A stretch of 64,000 nt of DNA from Styela clava (lineage: Eukaryota > Chordata > Ascidiacea > Stolidobranchia > Styelidae), in assembly GCF_964204865.1 (NCBI RefSeq), contig NC_135253.1, positions 20,992,001 to 21,056,000 on the forward strand, read 5' to 3'. Both the position numbers and the translations under genes were made by a program. The notes beneath the pieces were generated by a model. That model ran no database searches, was not told where the DNA came from, and was given only the letters and a program-made list of their open reading frames with translations. Every line of letters begins with the position of its first letter. Position 1 is the stretch's first letter. This document shows positions 46,501 through 59,069 of the stretch, piece after piece.

Positions 46501-47978
46501 CAACATAAGTTTCCTGAACTTTTCAAGTAGATATTAGATTATTTTGAACCTTGGGTGTCGCTGCTCGATAACCAGTTTTGGCTCCCGGCGGCTTCTTCTC
46601 CACAGCAAAATTGCGTGCTCCTGAAGCATGTGCAAAAAGATGGGGAACAACTGAACGTAGTGTGTGTATAAGGTTGGAATTGAGCCCTAATTTCAAGGAC
46701 AAATAATAAGGAAGTCACTTGGCTTTCCCGAACTCATGATGTGATTGAAATAAGGAAAAATGAAGGTGTCCGCCATCTTGGTGCACATACTTCTGAACCG
46801 CCCAAAATTGTACAATTACCATTTTTGAAATATTACATGTGATTGTTTTAATGGTTGGGAAAATAAACTTCACTTGACTTGTTCGGAGCAGAACAAGCAA
46901 CCATTTTAAGCGGCCCGGCTTTGTCATTGAAGCCATAAATGTAACAGAGTAGCAGACTAAACGAGAGAGCATGGCTCGAATATATGGGAACGCAGTAGGT
47001 ATGTAATCTGCCACATTATTCTATCGGTACCGTTCCACAGTTGAACAGGGAAAATCAAATAATGAAATAGAATAACCGCCACAAGGAGCGCAAAGCGTTA
47101 AATGTAACAAAGTTGGCGTTGCAGACTAAACGAGAGAGCGATACTCGACTATATTGGCACGAAGTAGGTATGCAATCTGGATAGTTTCTTGACTAGTCCC
47201 CGAAGTCGTAATAGAACTAAAATATAAAAAAAATTGGAATATAATTATGTCCTAACCCTAACCTGGTACTCATACTACGTTGCGGTGTCCGCCATCTTGG
47301 TTCACATATTAGCGGAGCGCCGAGAAAAGCGTCATTTTTTCATAACAATCACATGAAAAACACCATCGAGAACATAGACATCAACGACATATTAATCACA
47401 ACAAAACGATCCATATGTACATTTCGTGTCTAGTTTTAACAGATCACTTGATTATCTTGTTATGCACTATTTATAAACGATATAAATAAAATAACGGAAA
47501 ACATGGGAAAGTGTGGTTGCTGATCTGAAACAATCCATACTGTATGTGTGTAGATTTTCGAATTAATACAAAAGCAACCCGAGTAAGCAACTAGAAAGAT
47601 ATTACGAGCTCTCGCATTTTATGAAAAAGCAGGTTCCATGGCATGATGACTTTAACAAAATCCCTCTGTCCCAATATATACAAATGGCATAAAAAGTGTT
47701 CACACAACGAACATGCTCGTCCTAATTACACATAGCATTTATTACCGAAGCAAATGATGTGAGAATAAAATGAAAAAAAAATTAAACATATCGTATTATA
47801 GGTGAATACTGACCAAACCAAAAATTAAATCATATTTCGCCATCGAAGTGTTAAATTGGGTATGAAAATAAATCAAGCGACAATCAAGCGACTAAAAGGC
47901 TAAAGCAACACTTATAATTTAATGAAAATTGGAAAACAAGCTACAGTTCATAGAAAACGATTAAATTCAACGTAAAAT
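43597..47978. repeat. 4.4-kb tandem duplication, copy 1
   Basis: Begins GAAATATTGAGAATTAG and ends AACGTAAAATTG, where copy 2 starts immediately. Inside are two family R subunits (43.6 and 44.09 kb), a reverse-oriented segment shared with 37.2 kb, and palindromic MITE copies at about 45.35, 46.65 and 47.2 kb. A 114-codon frame at 45,003-45,347 is broken in copy 2 by a one-base difference (TTTTCC versus TTTGCCC), so it is not a gene. No module exons. Confidence 0.85.
46635..46800. mobile_element. Palindromic MITE copy, degraded
   Basis: GAACAACTGAACGTAGTGTG at the left and GTGTCCGCCATCTTGGTGCA at the right, with CCCGAACTCATGATG and AAATAAGGAAAA between; same family as 14,236-14,389. Its duplicate is at 51,017-51,175. 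Confidence 0.6.
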
Positions 47979-50900
47979 TGAAATATTGAGAATTAGAAAT
48001 ATAAAAATTTAATATGAGCAAACGTTTCTACATATTATCAAGCTTGAACATTGGGTAATCATTGGAAAAGTGATGTTTGATAGGTCTCTTTAGTTATTTA
48101 AAACGAATATCTTGTTTAATTTTATATTCAATAACAATGACATTTGAAGCAGTTTTCTCAAAATTTTGACGTCGTTAAGCTAGGGCGAAAAATGATTTGG
48201 AATACTTTGCACGCAGTTTCATATCCTAAAATTTTTTTAAATTGAAGCAGTTCTTGCAAAACGTCTTATGTAGGAAACGACTAGCTACTGAGAACAATTT
48301 TGTTGGAAGTAGAAATTCCTAGAACGTTTTCTACAAATTCTTTAATAACCGCTCGAGGACGCGGTATTAACGTTTTTGTTACTTATTGCTCTGCATTCTA
48401 ACTTTAGGTCAGCTACGGGGCATAGCCATCAATATTCAGCTGGTGCTTCCAGACAAATATTAGGCAAATGAAATATTGAGAATTAGAAATATAAAACTTC
48501 AATATGAGCAAACGTTTCTACATATTATAAAGCTTGAACATTGGGTAATCATTGGAAAAGCAATAAAACAAATATCTTGTTTAATTTTATTTTCAAAAAC
48601 AATGATATTTGAAGCAGTTTTCGCAAAATTTTGACGTCGTTTAGCTAGCGCGAACAATGATTGGAAATACTTGGAACGCAATTTTACATCCTAAAATAAT
48701 TATAAATTGAAGCAGTTCTTGCAAAACGTCCTAATTAGGAATGTAGGAAACGACAAGCTGGTAAGAACAATTGTGCCGGAAGTAGAAATTCTTTAACCGT
48801 TTTCTACAAATTTGTTGATCATTCCGCGAGGACGCGGTACTAACGGTTTTTGTTACTAATTGTTCTGCATTCTAACTAATAGGCCAGCTCCTCGGTATAG
48901 CCATTTTTATTCAGATGGTGTATCTAGATTATTCGCTGCTTTGCGTGATCTTTAATTGAATATTGTGAATATAACCAAGGACGAAACGTTGAGTTTTTGA
49001 AACATTTTGCGAGTGTATATTCGAAAAATTCCAAATTCAAATCTTCTATCATATTTTCTAATTTGATAAAAAATAAGTAAATCGTTATCGTCTTAAACAT
49101 TCATGGAGTTTAACTAGAAGAGTGACTTCTAATGATATAATATAATGATTACCACGATGTCATGCCTTGGCATCCCACCTCAGAACAGTAAAGGCCTGCT
49201 GGTCAACGGTTTAAAACAGACATGACGGGCTATTCACTTACCTTCGTTAATTAACTATTATGTGATACGAAAGCCTCAACATTTTCGCAAAAATCAGAAT
49301 AGGAATCTTCGGTTTCATTTTACTACTTGCTCTGCATTCTAACTAATACTCGGCGTAGCCATTTTATTCAGATGGTGTTTATGGACAATATACTGGTTTG
49401 ATTAAATGGGTTATGAATATAGGAATAAGAAGCTTCGCCATAAAATGAACAAAATGACCACATATTCGACGAAAGGGCGAACGAAGCACATGGAATGTAA
49501 TGAAAATACTCAAATATATGGTCACGAAATAGATATGCAATTTGCCCAGAGTAGTCTATCAGTACCGTACCACAGCTGAACACCAAAAATCAACTTTCAC
49601 TGACTTCATTACACACACTAAAAACGAAACCCATACCATCCACAGAAAGTTTTTGAAAAAAATAATTCTAGCAAAAAAATAAAATTTATAACCATTGAAA
49701 ATTCCAAAGCAATTAGTCCAGTAGTTATAAAGAAAAGGGTACTTATGTAGTATGTCAACCAAGACGGGGACACTGAGAGGTAAGTATGTCTACCAGGTTG
49801 GGGCCAGGCCATAATTTTACAATCTTAAAAGGGACGAAGCAAGAAATTTTCAAAAACGAGATTCTTAAATTTGTAATTGCCAAGTTAAACCATAACAGAC
49901 AGTCATGTTTTAAAAGTCGTGAGGGTCTAAAATGCGTTTCAAGCTACGAAAATTGATATGTATGGTACAAAAATATGTATTTGTTTACATTTTAAAAATG
50001 ATGTGTTTGTGAAGGGGGTTTGGGGTATTAGAAATGAGATCATTTACTTTGCAGTATATAGACGTTAGCTTGTTTCCATGACGTATAGTCACAAATCCAA
50101 CCGCAGTCGACCAAAAATCACTGGGTATTTACATGTGCATACATAAGGATTTATATTATACGCACCCGAACATAATAATGTGCAGGTCGTGACACATATA
50201 CCTCAAATGCTCTCATCTGCATTATTTGTGTCATTGTAATACTCTAGCTAGCGTCTCCCAGGAATATCACCTGATATCAGTATTTAGGTCTGTAAATTAT
50301 GTTTTTCTAGAGATATGCATTCAATAAATTTGTTCGTGCGGCGCTTAATGCGGCGTCACTATGCTATTATATTTCCGGAATATCAATTTCAGTACTTTTT
50401 ATCATTTATTTATTGTTTCATATTGAGATTTGAGAGTCCGGCCTAGTAACATATTCTAAAAGATGCAACTGCCGCTGAAAAAAGTAATTGCCTCCCCCTG
50501 GTATATATAAAAATATAATCTTTCCTATATCATTCCAAATTCGCCAAGACTTCTAACCGTTCAGCTACTACCGCCATCAGCAAACCATGCGCTAAATACC
50601 TGGACTTATAGCTTCGCTTGCCGCAGCCTATCGAGCAATCACAGAAACGGAAACTAAATCAAAATAGTTTGTGGTGTAGAAATATTCCAGCTGACAATAC
50701 ATGAAACGCGTTGTTGTCAATACAAATAAACAAAATTATTCAGAAAATTTTCATAAAATGAGTTTTTTTCTGAAATAAATACGATTGCTTTTTTGAGACT
50801 TGAGATTAGCTCTAATATTTATCTATCTCTGGTAAAATATTTGAGGTGTATCATTCAACAAAATCATACGATACCGATAACAACATAAGTTTTCTGAACA

Positions 50901-52402
50901 TTTCAAGTAGATATTAGATTATTTTGAACCTTGGGTGTCGCTGCTCGATAACCAGTTTTGGCTCCCGGCGGCTTCTTCTCCACGGCAAAATTTCGTGCTC
51001 CTGAAGCATGTGCAAAAAGATGGGGAACAACTGAACGTAGTGTGTGTACCAGGTTGGAATTGAGCCCTAATTTCAAAGACAAACAATAAGGAAGTCACTT
51101 GGCTAGTCCCCGAACTCATAATGTAATTAAAATAAGGTAAATGTCAGGTGTCCGCCATCTTGGTGCACATACTTTTGGAACGCCCAAAATTGTACAATTA
51201 CCATTTTTGAAATATTACATGTGATTGTTTTAATGGTTGGGAAAATAAACTTCACTTGACTTGTGCGGAGCAGAACAAGCAACCATTTTAAGCGGCCCGG
51301 CTTTGTCATTAATGCCATAAATGTAACAGAGCAGCAGACTAAACGAGAGAGCATGGCTGGAATATATGGGAACGCAGTAGGTATGTAATCTGCCACATCA
51401 GTCTATCTGTACCGTACCACAGCTGAACAGGGAAAATCAAATAATGAAATAGAATAACCGCCACAAAGAGCGCAAAACGTTAAATGTAACAAAGTTGGCG
51501 TTGCAGACTAAACGAGAGAGCGATACTCGACTATATGGGCACGAAAGAAGTATGCAATCTGGATAGTTACTTGACTAGTCCCCGAACTCGTAATAGAACT
51601 AAAATAATAAAAAAATTGAAATATAATTATGTCCTAACTCTAACCTGGTACTCATACTACGTTCCGGTGTCCGCCATCTTGGTTCACATGTTAGCTTAGC
51701 GCCGAGAAAAGCGTCATTTTTTCATAACAATCACATGAAAAACACCACCGAGAACATGGACATCAACGACATAATAATCACAACAAAACGATCCATATGT
51801 ACATCTCGTGTCTAGTTTTAACAGATCACTTTGATTATCTTGTTATGCACTATTTATAAACGATATAAATAAAATAACGGAAAACATGGAAAAGTGGGGT
51901 TGCTGATCTGAAACAATCCATACTGTATGTGTGTAGATTTTCGAATTAAATACAAAAGCAACCCGAGTAAGCAACTAGAAAGGTATTACGAGCTCTCGCA
52001 TTTTATGAAAAAGCAGGTTCCATGGCATGATGCCGGCACTTCCAAATTGTGAAAACTTTAACAAAAACCCTCTGTCCCAATATACACGATGGCATAAAAA
52101 GTGTTCACACAACGGACATGCTCGTCCTAATTACACATAGCATTTATTACCGAAGCAAATGACGTGAGAATATAATGAAAAAAAAATTAAACATATCGTA
52201 TTGTAGGTGAATACTGACCAAACCAAAAATTAAATCATATTTCGCCATCGAAGTGTTAAATTGGGTATGAAAATAAATCAAGCATCTTCGTCATAAAATG
52301 GCCACGTATGCGACTAAAAGGCTAAAGCAACACTTTTAATTTAATGAAAATTGGAAAACAAGCTACAGTTCATAGAAAACGATTAAATTCAACGTAAAAT
52401 TG
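47979..52402. repeat. 4.4-kb tandem duplication, copy 2
   Basis: Follows copy 1 head to tail with high identity (differences are mostly single bases and a few short indels). Examples: copy 2 lacks the extra GGGGGAAG unit near 50,015 and has an intact GCCGGCACTTCCAAATTG that copy 1 lost near 47,646. Its last 430 bases (from CTAGAAAGGTATTACGAG at 51,975) are also the start of the larger block copied at 58,571. Confidence 0.85.
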
Positions 52403-52784
52403 ATTTATCTTCTTTTGGGGTTAAAACAATTTGTTTTGGATTAACAGAAATCAAATCAAACATTGAAACCGGGCAGAAACGTATTCAGAATTTCAACTTA
52501 ATATTTTTAAAATACAAAAAAAGGAAATTAAACTAAACGGCCTTATTCCTATACGCATTTATGAGTAAATGCGTGTGACTATGCTTTGGGTTAATTTCTT
52601 ATGAAGTACTTACTCATTACTTACACAACAAGCACTTACTCAAAATAAACATGGTTTAAAACATGCCGCACATTATTTCACACTGATTTTAATAATTTGT
52701 TTCTTCAATATATATGGAGTTACAGCAAAGCCGACAACAAGGACCACATGCAGCGTTTTCCGTCCCCTTTTCATCCCAAATGAC

Positions 52785-52850
52785 CTTCAAGATAACAAGC
52801 GCCTTCTTTGCAAATATGGTAAAGAGCACAGTCTCCATTTGTTCGACATT
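52785..52850 (-). CDS. Locus B module 3 exon, possible terminal exon
   Basis: C-RTNGD-C-ALYHI-C-KEGA-C then YLE. Acceptor TTAGTCATCGCAG. The 3' edge is GAAG|GTCATT, a weaker donor than the family's GTAAAT. If not spliced, the frame continues GHLG and stops at 52,771-52,773, giving a 99-residue secreted peptide with three modules. Confidence 0.65.
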
Positions 52851-53458
52851 CTGCGATGACTAAAATTAAAAAGATATTAAAACTGAGACATTCACAACAA
52901 TATGGTAAGCCAAATATCGTAGTGAAAAAATGTTGATCGACAGTTTTAGTTATTTCTGATTGGTATTATGCTGGTTATGGAATTAGTCGATCTTTTATTT
53001 AAAAGGTAGTATAATATTTAGTAACTTTTTAATTTCAGACAAATGCATTTGTTGTATGGTATGATACAATTTTGGTCCCCGCAACTAAACATCAAATTTC
53101 TCTGCAAGACTGAGCAAAGTAAAGTAGTCAAATACGTCAGTTTGACAGATTGTTCGTAACGAAAGAGTAATTTCCGACAAGAATACAGTTTCAACTTGAG
53201 ATATTTGAGTGGTAAATATGGACAAATAAAGCTCGGCTTAATCTAGCTTGAGTCCAAAAATTCCCCTCAAACAAGAAGCAATAAAATAATACAACATTAA
53301 ACTTGTTGGTGGTTGAGTTCATGAACCAATGATGTAGCCTAAAGTGGTCCACATGCTGCTAGCGATGGAGTCCCAGTGATATTTAGTTCTTTGTATCGAA
53401 TAAGGGACGATGGTAATGTAGAAATTGAAATTTCTCTTTCATAATGTTATAAATTTAC

Positions 53459-53524
53459 CTTCATTATAACAAACGCCTTCTTGGCAAATTTCGTCAGAAA
53501 CACAGTCTTTATTTGTTTGACATC
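53459..53524 (-). CDS. Locus B module 2 exon
   Basis: C-QTNKD-C-VSDEI-C-QEGV-C then YNE. Acceptor TTCAACGCAG, donor GAAG|GTAAAT, phase 1-1. The codon before the first Cys becomes Gly (GGA) rather than Glu. Confidence 0.75.
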
Positions 53525-53664
53525 CTGCGTTGAATACAAATTAGAAATATATCAAAACTGAAACGTTCACAACAATCTGGTAAACCAAATATCGTAGTGC
53601 AAAAAATGGTGATCGACGGTTTTAGTTATTTCTGATTGGTATTATGCTGATTACGGAATTAGAC

Positions 53665-56408
53665 CAGGGGTCACTAAACTACGGCCCGCGGGCCGGATCC
53701 GTTGTAGTTGTAGTCTCAATAGTAGTAATGAAGAATTAGTCTAGAAATAGCTGTAACAAAATAGGCTAAATTTCTCTGCCGGTACGCAACGTTTTCTGCG
53801 AAAGATGCACTCGTGGCGCGTGCTTTCGACGAAACTATTTACGTTTCTTGTGCTATAATGAACGTCGAGTGTGCATTTTGTGCTAGCAGTCAAGTCACAC
53901 TAACTTTTGTACTGCTTAAATGCGGATATTCATGTAGGTATGTTTCAAAAAAAAATATCCGATTTAAACAAAAACTGTGCCAGTGGATAGATCTGAGTGA
54001 AAATAAGAAAACATTACCAAGTTTATAATAAACGGTCAGGAAATAACGGAGATATCGGAATTTTTGTACCGCCCGACAGGACAATTTTTTCCATGGGAAA
54101 ATGATTGTATTACTTTTTTGATGGGAACTGTAATAAATATGAAAAAAGAACACACATCAATCACTAATCTTTCGATCTGCGTCATATCTATGGAATATTG
54201 AGACTATTTCAGGATTTTATTCTGGCAACGGTCTTGACACCGCCGAAATATCGTCGCAAATAAACGCTGGAGTTGTGCATGTTAGTTTGACAGTGGTTCA
54301 CTGTGGCTAATAATTAGCGATGTTCTGATTGTACAAACTTCATAAAAATTGGTAAGTATCAAGTTAGAAAAGAAATACACACGTCCACATAAATTCTATT
54401 GATGTCCATAGACAATATCATTAATTTGCGCTACGTATAACTTGAGCGTAATTTTTATATGCTCCGAATGTTGGGAAATTTATGCGCTAATGAAAAAAAT
54501 CAAATACCAAATAATAGTTGTTTATTGTATCTAAATTATGTCAAAATTTCATGGAATTTCATGCTACAGCAGGTCCGTAGTGGTTTTTATGATCGGTATT
54601 CCGACACGGCGTAACGGTACTTAGCAGACGTGTTGCGTACATTTTTTGGCGCGAAAATGCGGATTTTGTAACATTCCAAATTCATGACTGCAACGTTTTG
54701 ATAACAACTTAACTCAGGATAGTTGTCTAGATATAGAAATCATCAAATCTTGTATATTTGTTTTCCTGGGATGTTCTCGATCTATATTCTGCGATATAGA
54801 TAGAACAGCGTTTCCCATCCTTTTTTGATCGCGGCCTATTTTCTCACCGGCGAAAATCTTTGCGGACTCAAGGTGCGTTTATTGCAACCGTACTCTGTGT
54901 GAAGAGCCATGAAACCAAACACACAAATCGGAAATTCGGCGCAATTACGCATTCGTTATAAGAGCCGACTTTTTATTGTATAATGGCCTTTTCTGTCGCC
55001 GATATTCGTCGCTCCCGCAGTATGTACACCAATATGGCGGACACCTGGACGTAGTACGTATATCAGACTAGGGATAGGCCCTAAACTCGAAATTGAACTA
55101 AAATAAGGAAAATCGGAATAAAATGATCGCCTAACTCTAGCCTGGTGCACATACTGCGGAAGCACCGAATATCCAATTCATGACAACGACGAGAATTTAA
55201 AATGATTTTCTATTTTAATTTAATTGTGTTCATGGTAAGGTAACCCGCGGTTGCTTCGACTTACGACAAGATTACTTTGTCAAAAGTAATCGCCGCTTAT
55301 ACGTAACTCGTTAAAAGAGCCGACTTTTCAATGATTTTTTCGATTACATAAAATATTCAATCCATGAACGATGCAGGTATTTTTTAGATGGGTTGCTTTA
55401 TTATTAATTTATTTGTAATCATTTTAACCTGCGGTTGTGTTGACGAAATAAAAGAAACACTACTCAGAAAATCCCATGACAATCCGTGTACACAAAAATG
55501 CGTGGTAAAGTGCCCGATTAAATTTTGTTTTGATTCGTATTTCTGTAAATTCAACAAATCTGAGCTGTTCGTACAACACCTACGGCAGTACTTTACGTAC
55601 CAATGTGTAGGCAGGAAAACAACGAATCTTGAGGGGAAATGCCCTGGTACGTATATTACGGTAGCACCCAAAATTTTGCGATTTGCAATGTCCAAAAAAG
55701 CGTTTTTATTCGGTCGCGGACCATCATAAAACAAAACTATGGTGTTTTCCGTTTTATTTTTAGTCTTTTGTATTGCCGCTTTCCAATTTGGAAAATTTGG
55801 GTGGCCATCATTGATACCTACCAAAAAAGAAAATTTTTCCTCGTTGTTCGAACTCACGAGAAACACCACTTAGGTATCTATTGGAGATGTACAGACTCGT
55901 GATTTCGCCGGAAATCCGCAAGTTGTGAAATCCAATCGTTCGAACCCATCTGTTACCAAATTTTCGAATAGTAAATTGATATACTAATAGTTGAATATTC
56001 GAATATATGCCCAGCCCTACACAGTAACCAGTAATTATTGACTCGATTAATGGTATGTGAAAAGACTCACTTTTTATGTTTTATGTAAATTCTGACGTAA
56101 ATCGTAACTTGGCTGATAGTTAAATTTCGCAAAAACGTTTGCGACCCGCAGTGAATTCTGTCTCGTTGCGGACTCATTCAAACGCTCCGCGGACTCATTT
56201 GAGACCGCGGACTCGGGTTGGGAAACACTGAGATAGAATTTAATATTCAAGTCATCAGAAATGTAGAATATATATTGTTGATTAAATTGAATGGATTTCC
56301 CAACTTTTGTGAATTTATGTATGTCATTGACAAAAATATTTGTCCGGCTCGTTTCAACACAGTTTGAGTCATACCCGGCCCGCGGTCAAAAAAGTTTGGT
56401 TACCCCTG
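53665..56408. mobile_element. hAT element with nested hAT, in locus B intron
   Basis: Ends CAGGGGTCACTAAACTACGG and GTTTGGTTACCCCTG with a perfect 8-bp TSD AATTAGAC (53,657-53,664; 56,409-56,416). The paralogous element at 61,989-62,993 has the same TSD, so insertion predates the segmental duplication. Length here is 2.7 kb because of the nested element; about 300 bases (54,300-54,604) are present here but deleted in the other copy. No intact transposase frame. Confidence 0.9.
54806..56230. mobile_element. Nested hAT element, 1.4 kb, absent from the paralogue
   Basis: Ends CAGCGTTTCCCATCC and GGGTTGGGAAACACTG; perfect 8-bp TSD AGATAGAA (54,798-54,805; 56,231-56,238). The paralogous position (62,811-62,830) reads GATATAGATAGAATTTAAT with a single AGATAGAA, a clean empty site. 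A palindromic MITE copy is nested within it near 55,015-55,160. Overlapping 113- and 161-codon frames on opposite strands (55.4-55.9 kb) have no relative elsewhere that stays open. Confidence 0.9.
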
Positions 56409-56658
56409 AATTAGACAATCGATCTTTAATTTAAAGGGTAGTCGAATATTCAGTCAATTTTTAATTTCAGACTTATGCGATAAATAAAATACAACAATAA
56501 CCTTGTTGGTAGTTGAGTTTATGAATCAATGCTGAATCATGAAAATGGTCCGCATGCTGCGATCGATGGAGTCTTAATGACCTTTAGTTCGGTGTATCCA
56601 ATGAGGGATGTTAATTTCAGGAATTGAAATTTCTGTTTCATGATATCAAGAGATTTAC

Positions 56659-56724
56659 CTTCATAATAACAAACTCCTGCTTCGCAAAGTCTGCCATCAT
56701 TACAGTCTTTATCTGTTGTACATT
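56659..56724 (-). CDS. Locus B module 1 exon
   Basis: C-TTDKD-C-NDGRL-C-EAGV-C then YYE. Acceptor CGTTTCCGCAG, donor GAAG|GTAAAT, phase 1-1, 66 bases. Protein-identical to 63,233-63,298. Confidence 0.8.
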
Positions 56725-57250
56725 CTGCGGAAACGAAAAATTGGAAAGATATTAAATCTGAGACATTCACAACAATCAGGCAAGCCTAATATCGTAGCAC
56801 AAAAAATTGTGATCGATAATTTCAGTTACATCTGACTTGTTATATTGAATATGGAAATGATGCTTTTGCTGTAGGGTATGAAACTATATATTTAAAGCAC
56901 GGCATCCTCGATGTAGAAATTTTACCACCAAAGGTATATGTGTTGCAGCAAGTCGTTTAGACGGGTGCTTCGGCTCGAATGAAATATTTTAACGAAACTT
57001 ATAGTTTGGTTTGGTGTTTAAGATTGATAAACAAATGCCGCCTGATTCTGGACATGGGTATGAATATTGTCTCCAAAACACGAGACAAAGCTTTGTAACT
57101 CTGTTTTGTTTATGGACGGATTCTTTTGAAGAAAAGTTATCTGCATAATTCTATGGATTCAAGCGATGAGAAATGTAGAACTTCAAAATCTATGTCAAAT
57201 AATTTAAAGTTTTACTGAATATATATAACAAAACAAACTTTCGTTCACAC

Positions 57251-57338
57251 TCCATAGATCTTTTCGTCCGTATGTGCCATCCAGTAACATCAACATTACA
57301 GCAGCCGACAGCATGATCGATACAAGTAATATCCGCAT
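57251..57338 (-). CDS. Locus B signal-peptide exon
   Basis: ATG at 57,336-57,338, encoding MRILLVSIMLSAAVMLML then LDGTYG and RKDLW. The donor is inferred as TGGA|GTGTGA, chosen because it leaves phase 1 and aligns with the locus A donor three bases further on; it is a weak site. The secretory signal is clear. Not spliced, the frame would stop 14 codons later. Confidence 0.65.
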
Positions 57339-57472
57339 ATTGACTTATAAGTGTTAAAAATTTTTTCTCAAAACTAGATATACTGAAGTCGAAAAAAAAA
57401 TAACAAAATATAAAAAGAGAACCGTATTGTCGCATGTTGGAAAAATAATTTGAACCTCCTTTCTCTTAGAGC

Positions 57473-58570
57473 AGCGTTTCCCAACCTTTTTTGGTCGCGG
57501 ACTATTTTCTCATTGACGAAAACCTTCGCGGACTCACCCTCTGTGAAGAAGCAATAAAACCAAAAACAAAAGAATTTTAACGAATTTCAAAATCGAAAAT
57601 TTGCCGCAGTTTCACGTTCGTTAAAAGAGTCGACTTTTGTAGTGTATAATAAATAGCCTTTTCTGTCGCGCAATATTTAATCCATGACAACGACGAGAAT
57701 CTAGAATGCCGTTCTATTTTAATTCGATTGCGTTCATGGTAACTCGCGGTTGCGTCAATTTACGATAAACTGAAAGCATTACTTCTTAAAAATGCCACGG
57801 TATTCTGCGAACATAATAATGTGAGAATATATTGCCCGATTATATTTAGTTTTGATACATATTTTTTGCGATCTTGCGAATTTGTTATCGCCGTAAGAAA
57901 AATCCTACTATCTGCTATAAATGTCCAGAAGGTACAACATGATTTAGTACTTATTAAAAATATATTTAAAGTACTCGTATATTAGTAAATCAGAAATACA
58001 TATTCATCACCTTGCTTTATTATTAATTTAATTGTGATCATTTTAATCTGTGTTAACGAAATAAAAAAAATTCTATTCAGAAAATATCATAACAACCCGT
58101 GGACACAAAAATGCGTGGTGCCCGATTATATTTTGTTTTGATTCGTATATTTGTGAATTCAACAAATCTGAACGTACCAACCTGGAGGCAGCAAAGCAAA
58201 TATTCCTAAGGGAAAATACCCTGGTACGTGTACTCCAGTAGCATCCTCAATTTTGCGATTTGCAATGTCTAAAAAAGCGTTTGTAATCGGTCGGACAATC
58301 ATAAAACAAAACTCATGGTGTTCTCCGTTTTAATTTTTTTTCACTTTTTTCAATTTAGAAAATTTGTGTTGCCACCATTGATAACTACCGGTAAAAAATT
58401 TATTCCCCGTTGTTCGAACTCGCGAGAAACATCACTTAGTTATCTATCGACGCGTGTTTTCGTCGGAAATCCGCAAGTGAGTTATGAAATCCAATCGTGC
58501 ACCAGAAATTTTGCGATTTGCAATGTCTAAAAAAGCGTTTTTAATCGGTCGCGGACAATCATAAAACAAA
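57473..58570. mobile_element. Partial hAT element, same family as 54,806-56,230, cut by the duplication junction
   Basis: Left end CAGCGTTTCCCAACCTTTTTT, then internal blocks in the order of the 54.8 kb copy (GACAACGACGAGAATC, AAAATGCGTGGT, GCGATTTGCAATGTC, GTCGCGGAC). It stops at AAAACAAA where the duplicated block begins with CTAGAAAGG, so the right end was lost at the junction. The block GCGATTTGCAATGTCTAAAAA appears twice (58,256 and 58,512). Confidence 0.65.
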
Positions 58571-59069
58571 CTAGAAAGGTATTACGAGCTCTCGCATTTT
58601 ATGAAAAAGCAGGTTCCATGGCATGATGCCGGCACTTTCAAATTGTGAAAACTTTAACAAAAACCCTCTGTCCCAATACACACGATGGTATAAAAAGTGT
58701 TCACACAACGGACATGCTCGTCCTAATTACACATAGCATTTATTACCGAAGCAAATGACGTGAAAATATAATGGAAAAAAATTGAACATATCATATTATA
58801 GGTGAATACTGACCAAACCAAAAATTAAATCATATTTCGCCATCGAAGTGTTAAATTGGGTATGAATTAGGGTTGCCGTCTCGTCCGGAAAATTCCGGAC
58901 ATGTGCGGAATTTAGTATTAAATTTTGCGTCCGGGAGGAATTTAAAAAAATGCTTAAATGTCCAGAATTTTACTGCATCTGCTATCGTAATGTGCACACT
59001 GCTAATACTGAACATTGGTATTTCGTACCGTGCGCATATTTTTTACTACGAGGTTGTATGGAATTATTA

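Larger units (their letters stand above)
39864..57338 (-). other. Locus B: signal exon, 3 + 6 modules and one relic; boundaries uncertain
   Basis: The signal exon at 57,251-57,338 is followed on the minus strand by modules at 56,659, 53,459 and 52,785, then 9.4 kb without modules (filled by the 4.4-kb tandem duplication), then the middle array at 43,338-39,864. All phases allow one gene, and would even allow splicing on into locus A. Equally, B may stop four codons after the third module (HLG-stop at 52,771-52,773), leaving the middle array orphaned. The second view fits the decay seen in that array. Transcripts would decide. Confidence 0.5.
51975..57428. repeat. Large segmental duplication, copy 1
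   Basis: Carries the tail of the 4.4-kb unit plus signal exon and modules 1-3 of locus B. The copy is at 58,571-64,000, spacing 6,572 bases measured at the signal-exon ATGs. This copy has a 1.4-kb hAT insertion (54,806-56,230) that the other lacks. Confidence 0.85.

Noticed and set aside
46715-47014. 99-codon minus-strand frame, with an 89-codon version at 51,127-51,396
   Set aside because: Both contain part of a palindromic MITE and are explained by the recent 4.4-kb duplication, not by selection.
55384-55902. 113- and 161-codon frames on opposite strands
   Set aside because: They lie wholly inside the 54.8 kb hAT element; the related copies at 33.2 and 58.0 kb are riddled with stops, and the frames overlap antisense to each other.
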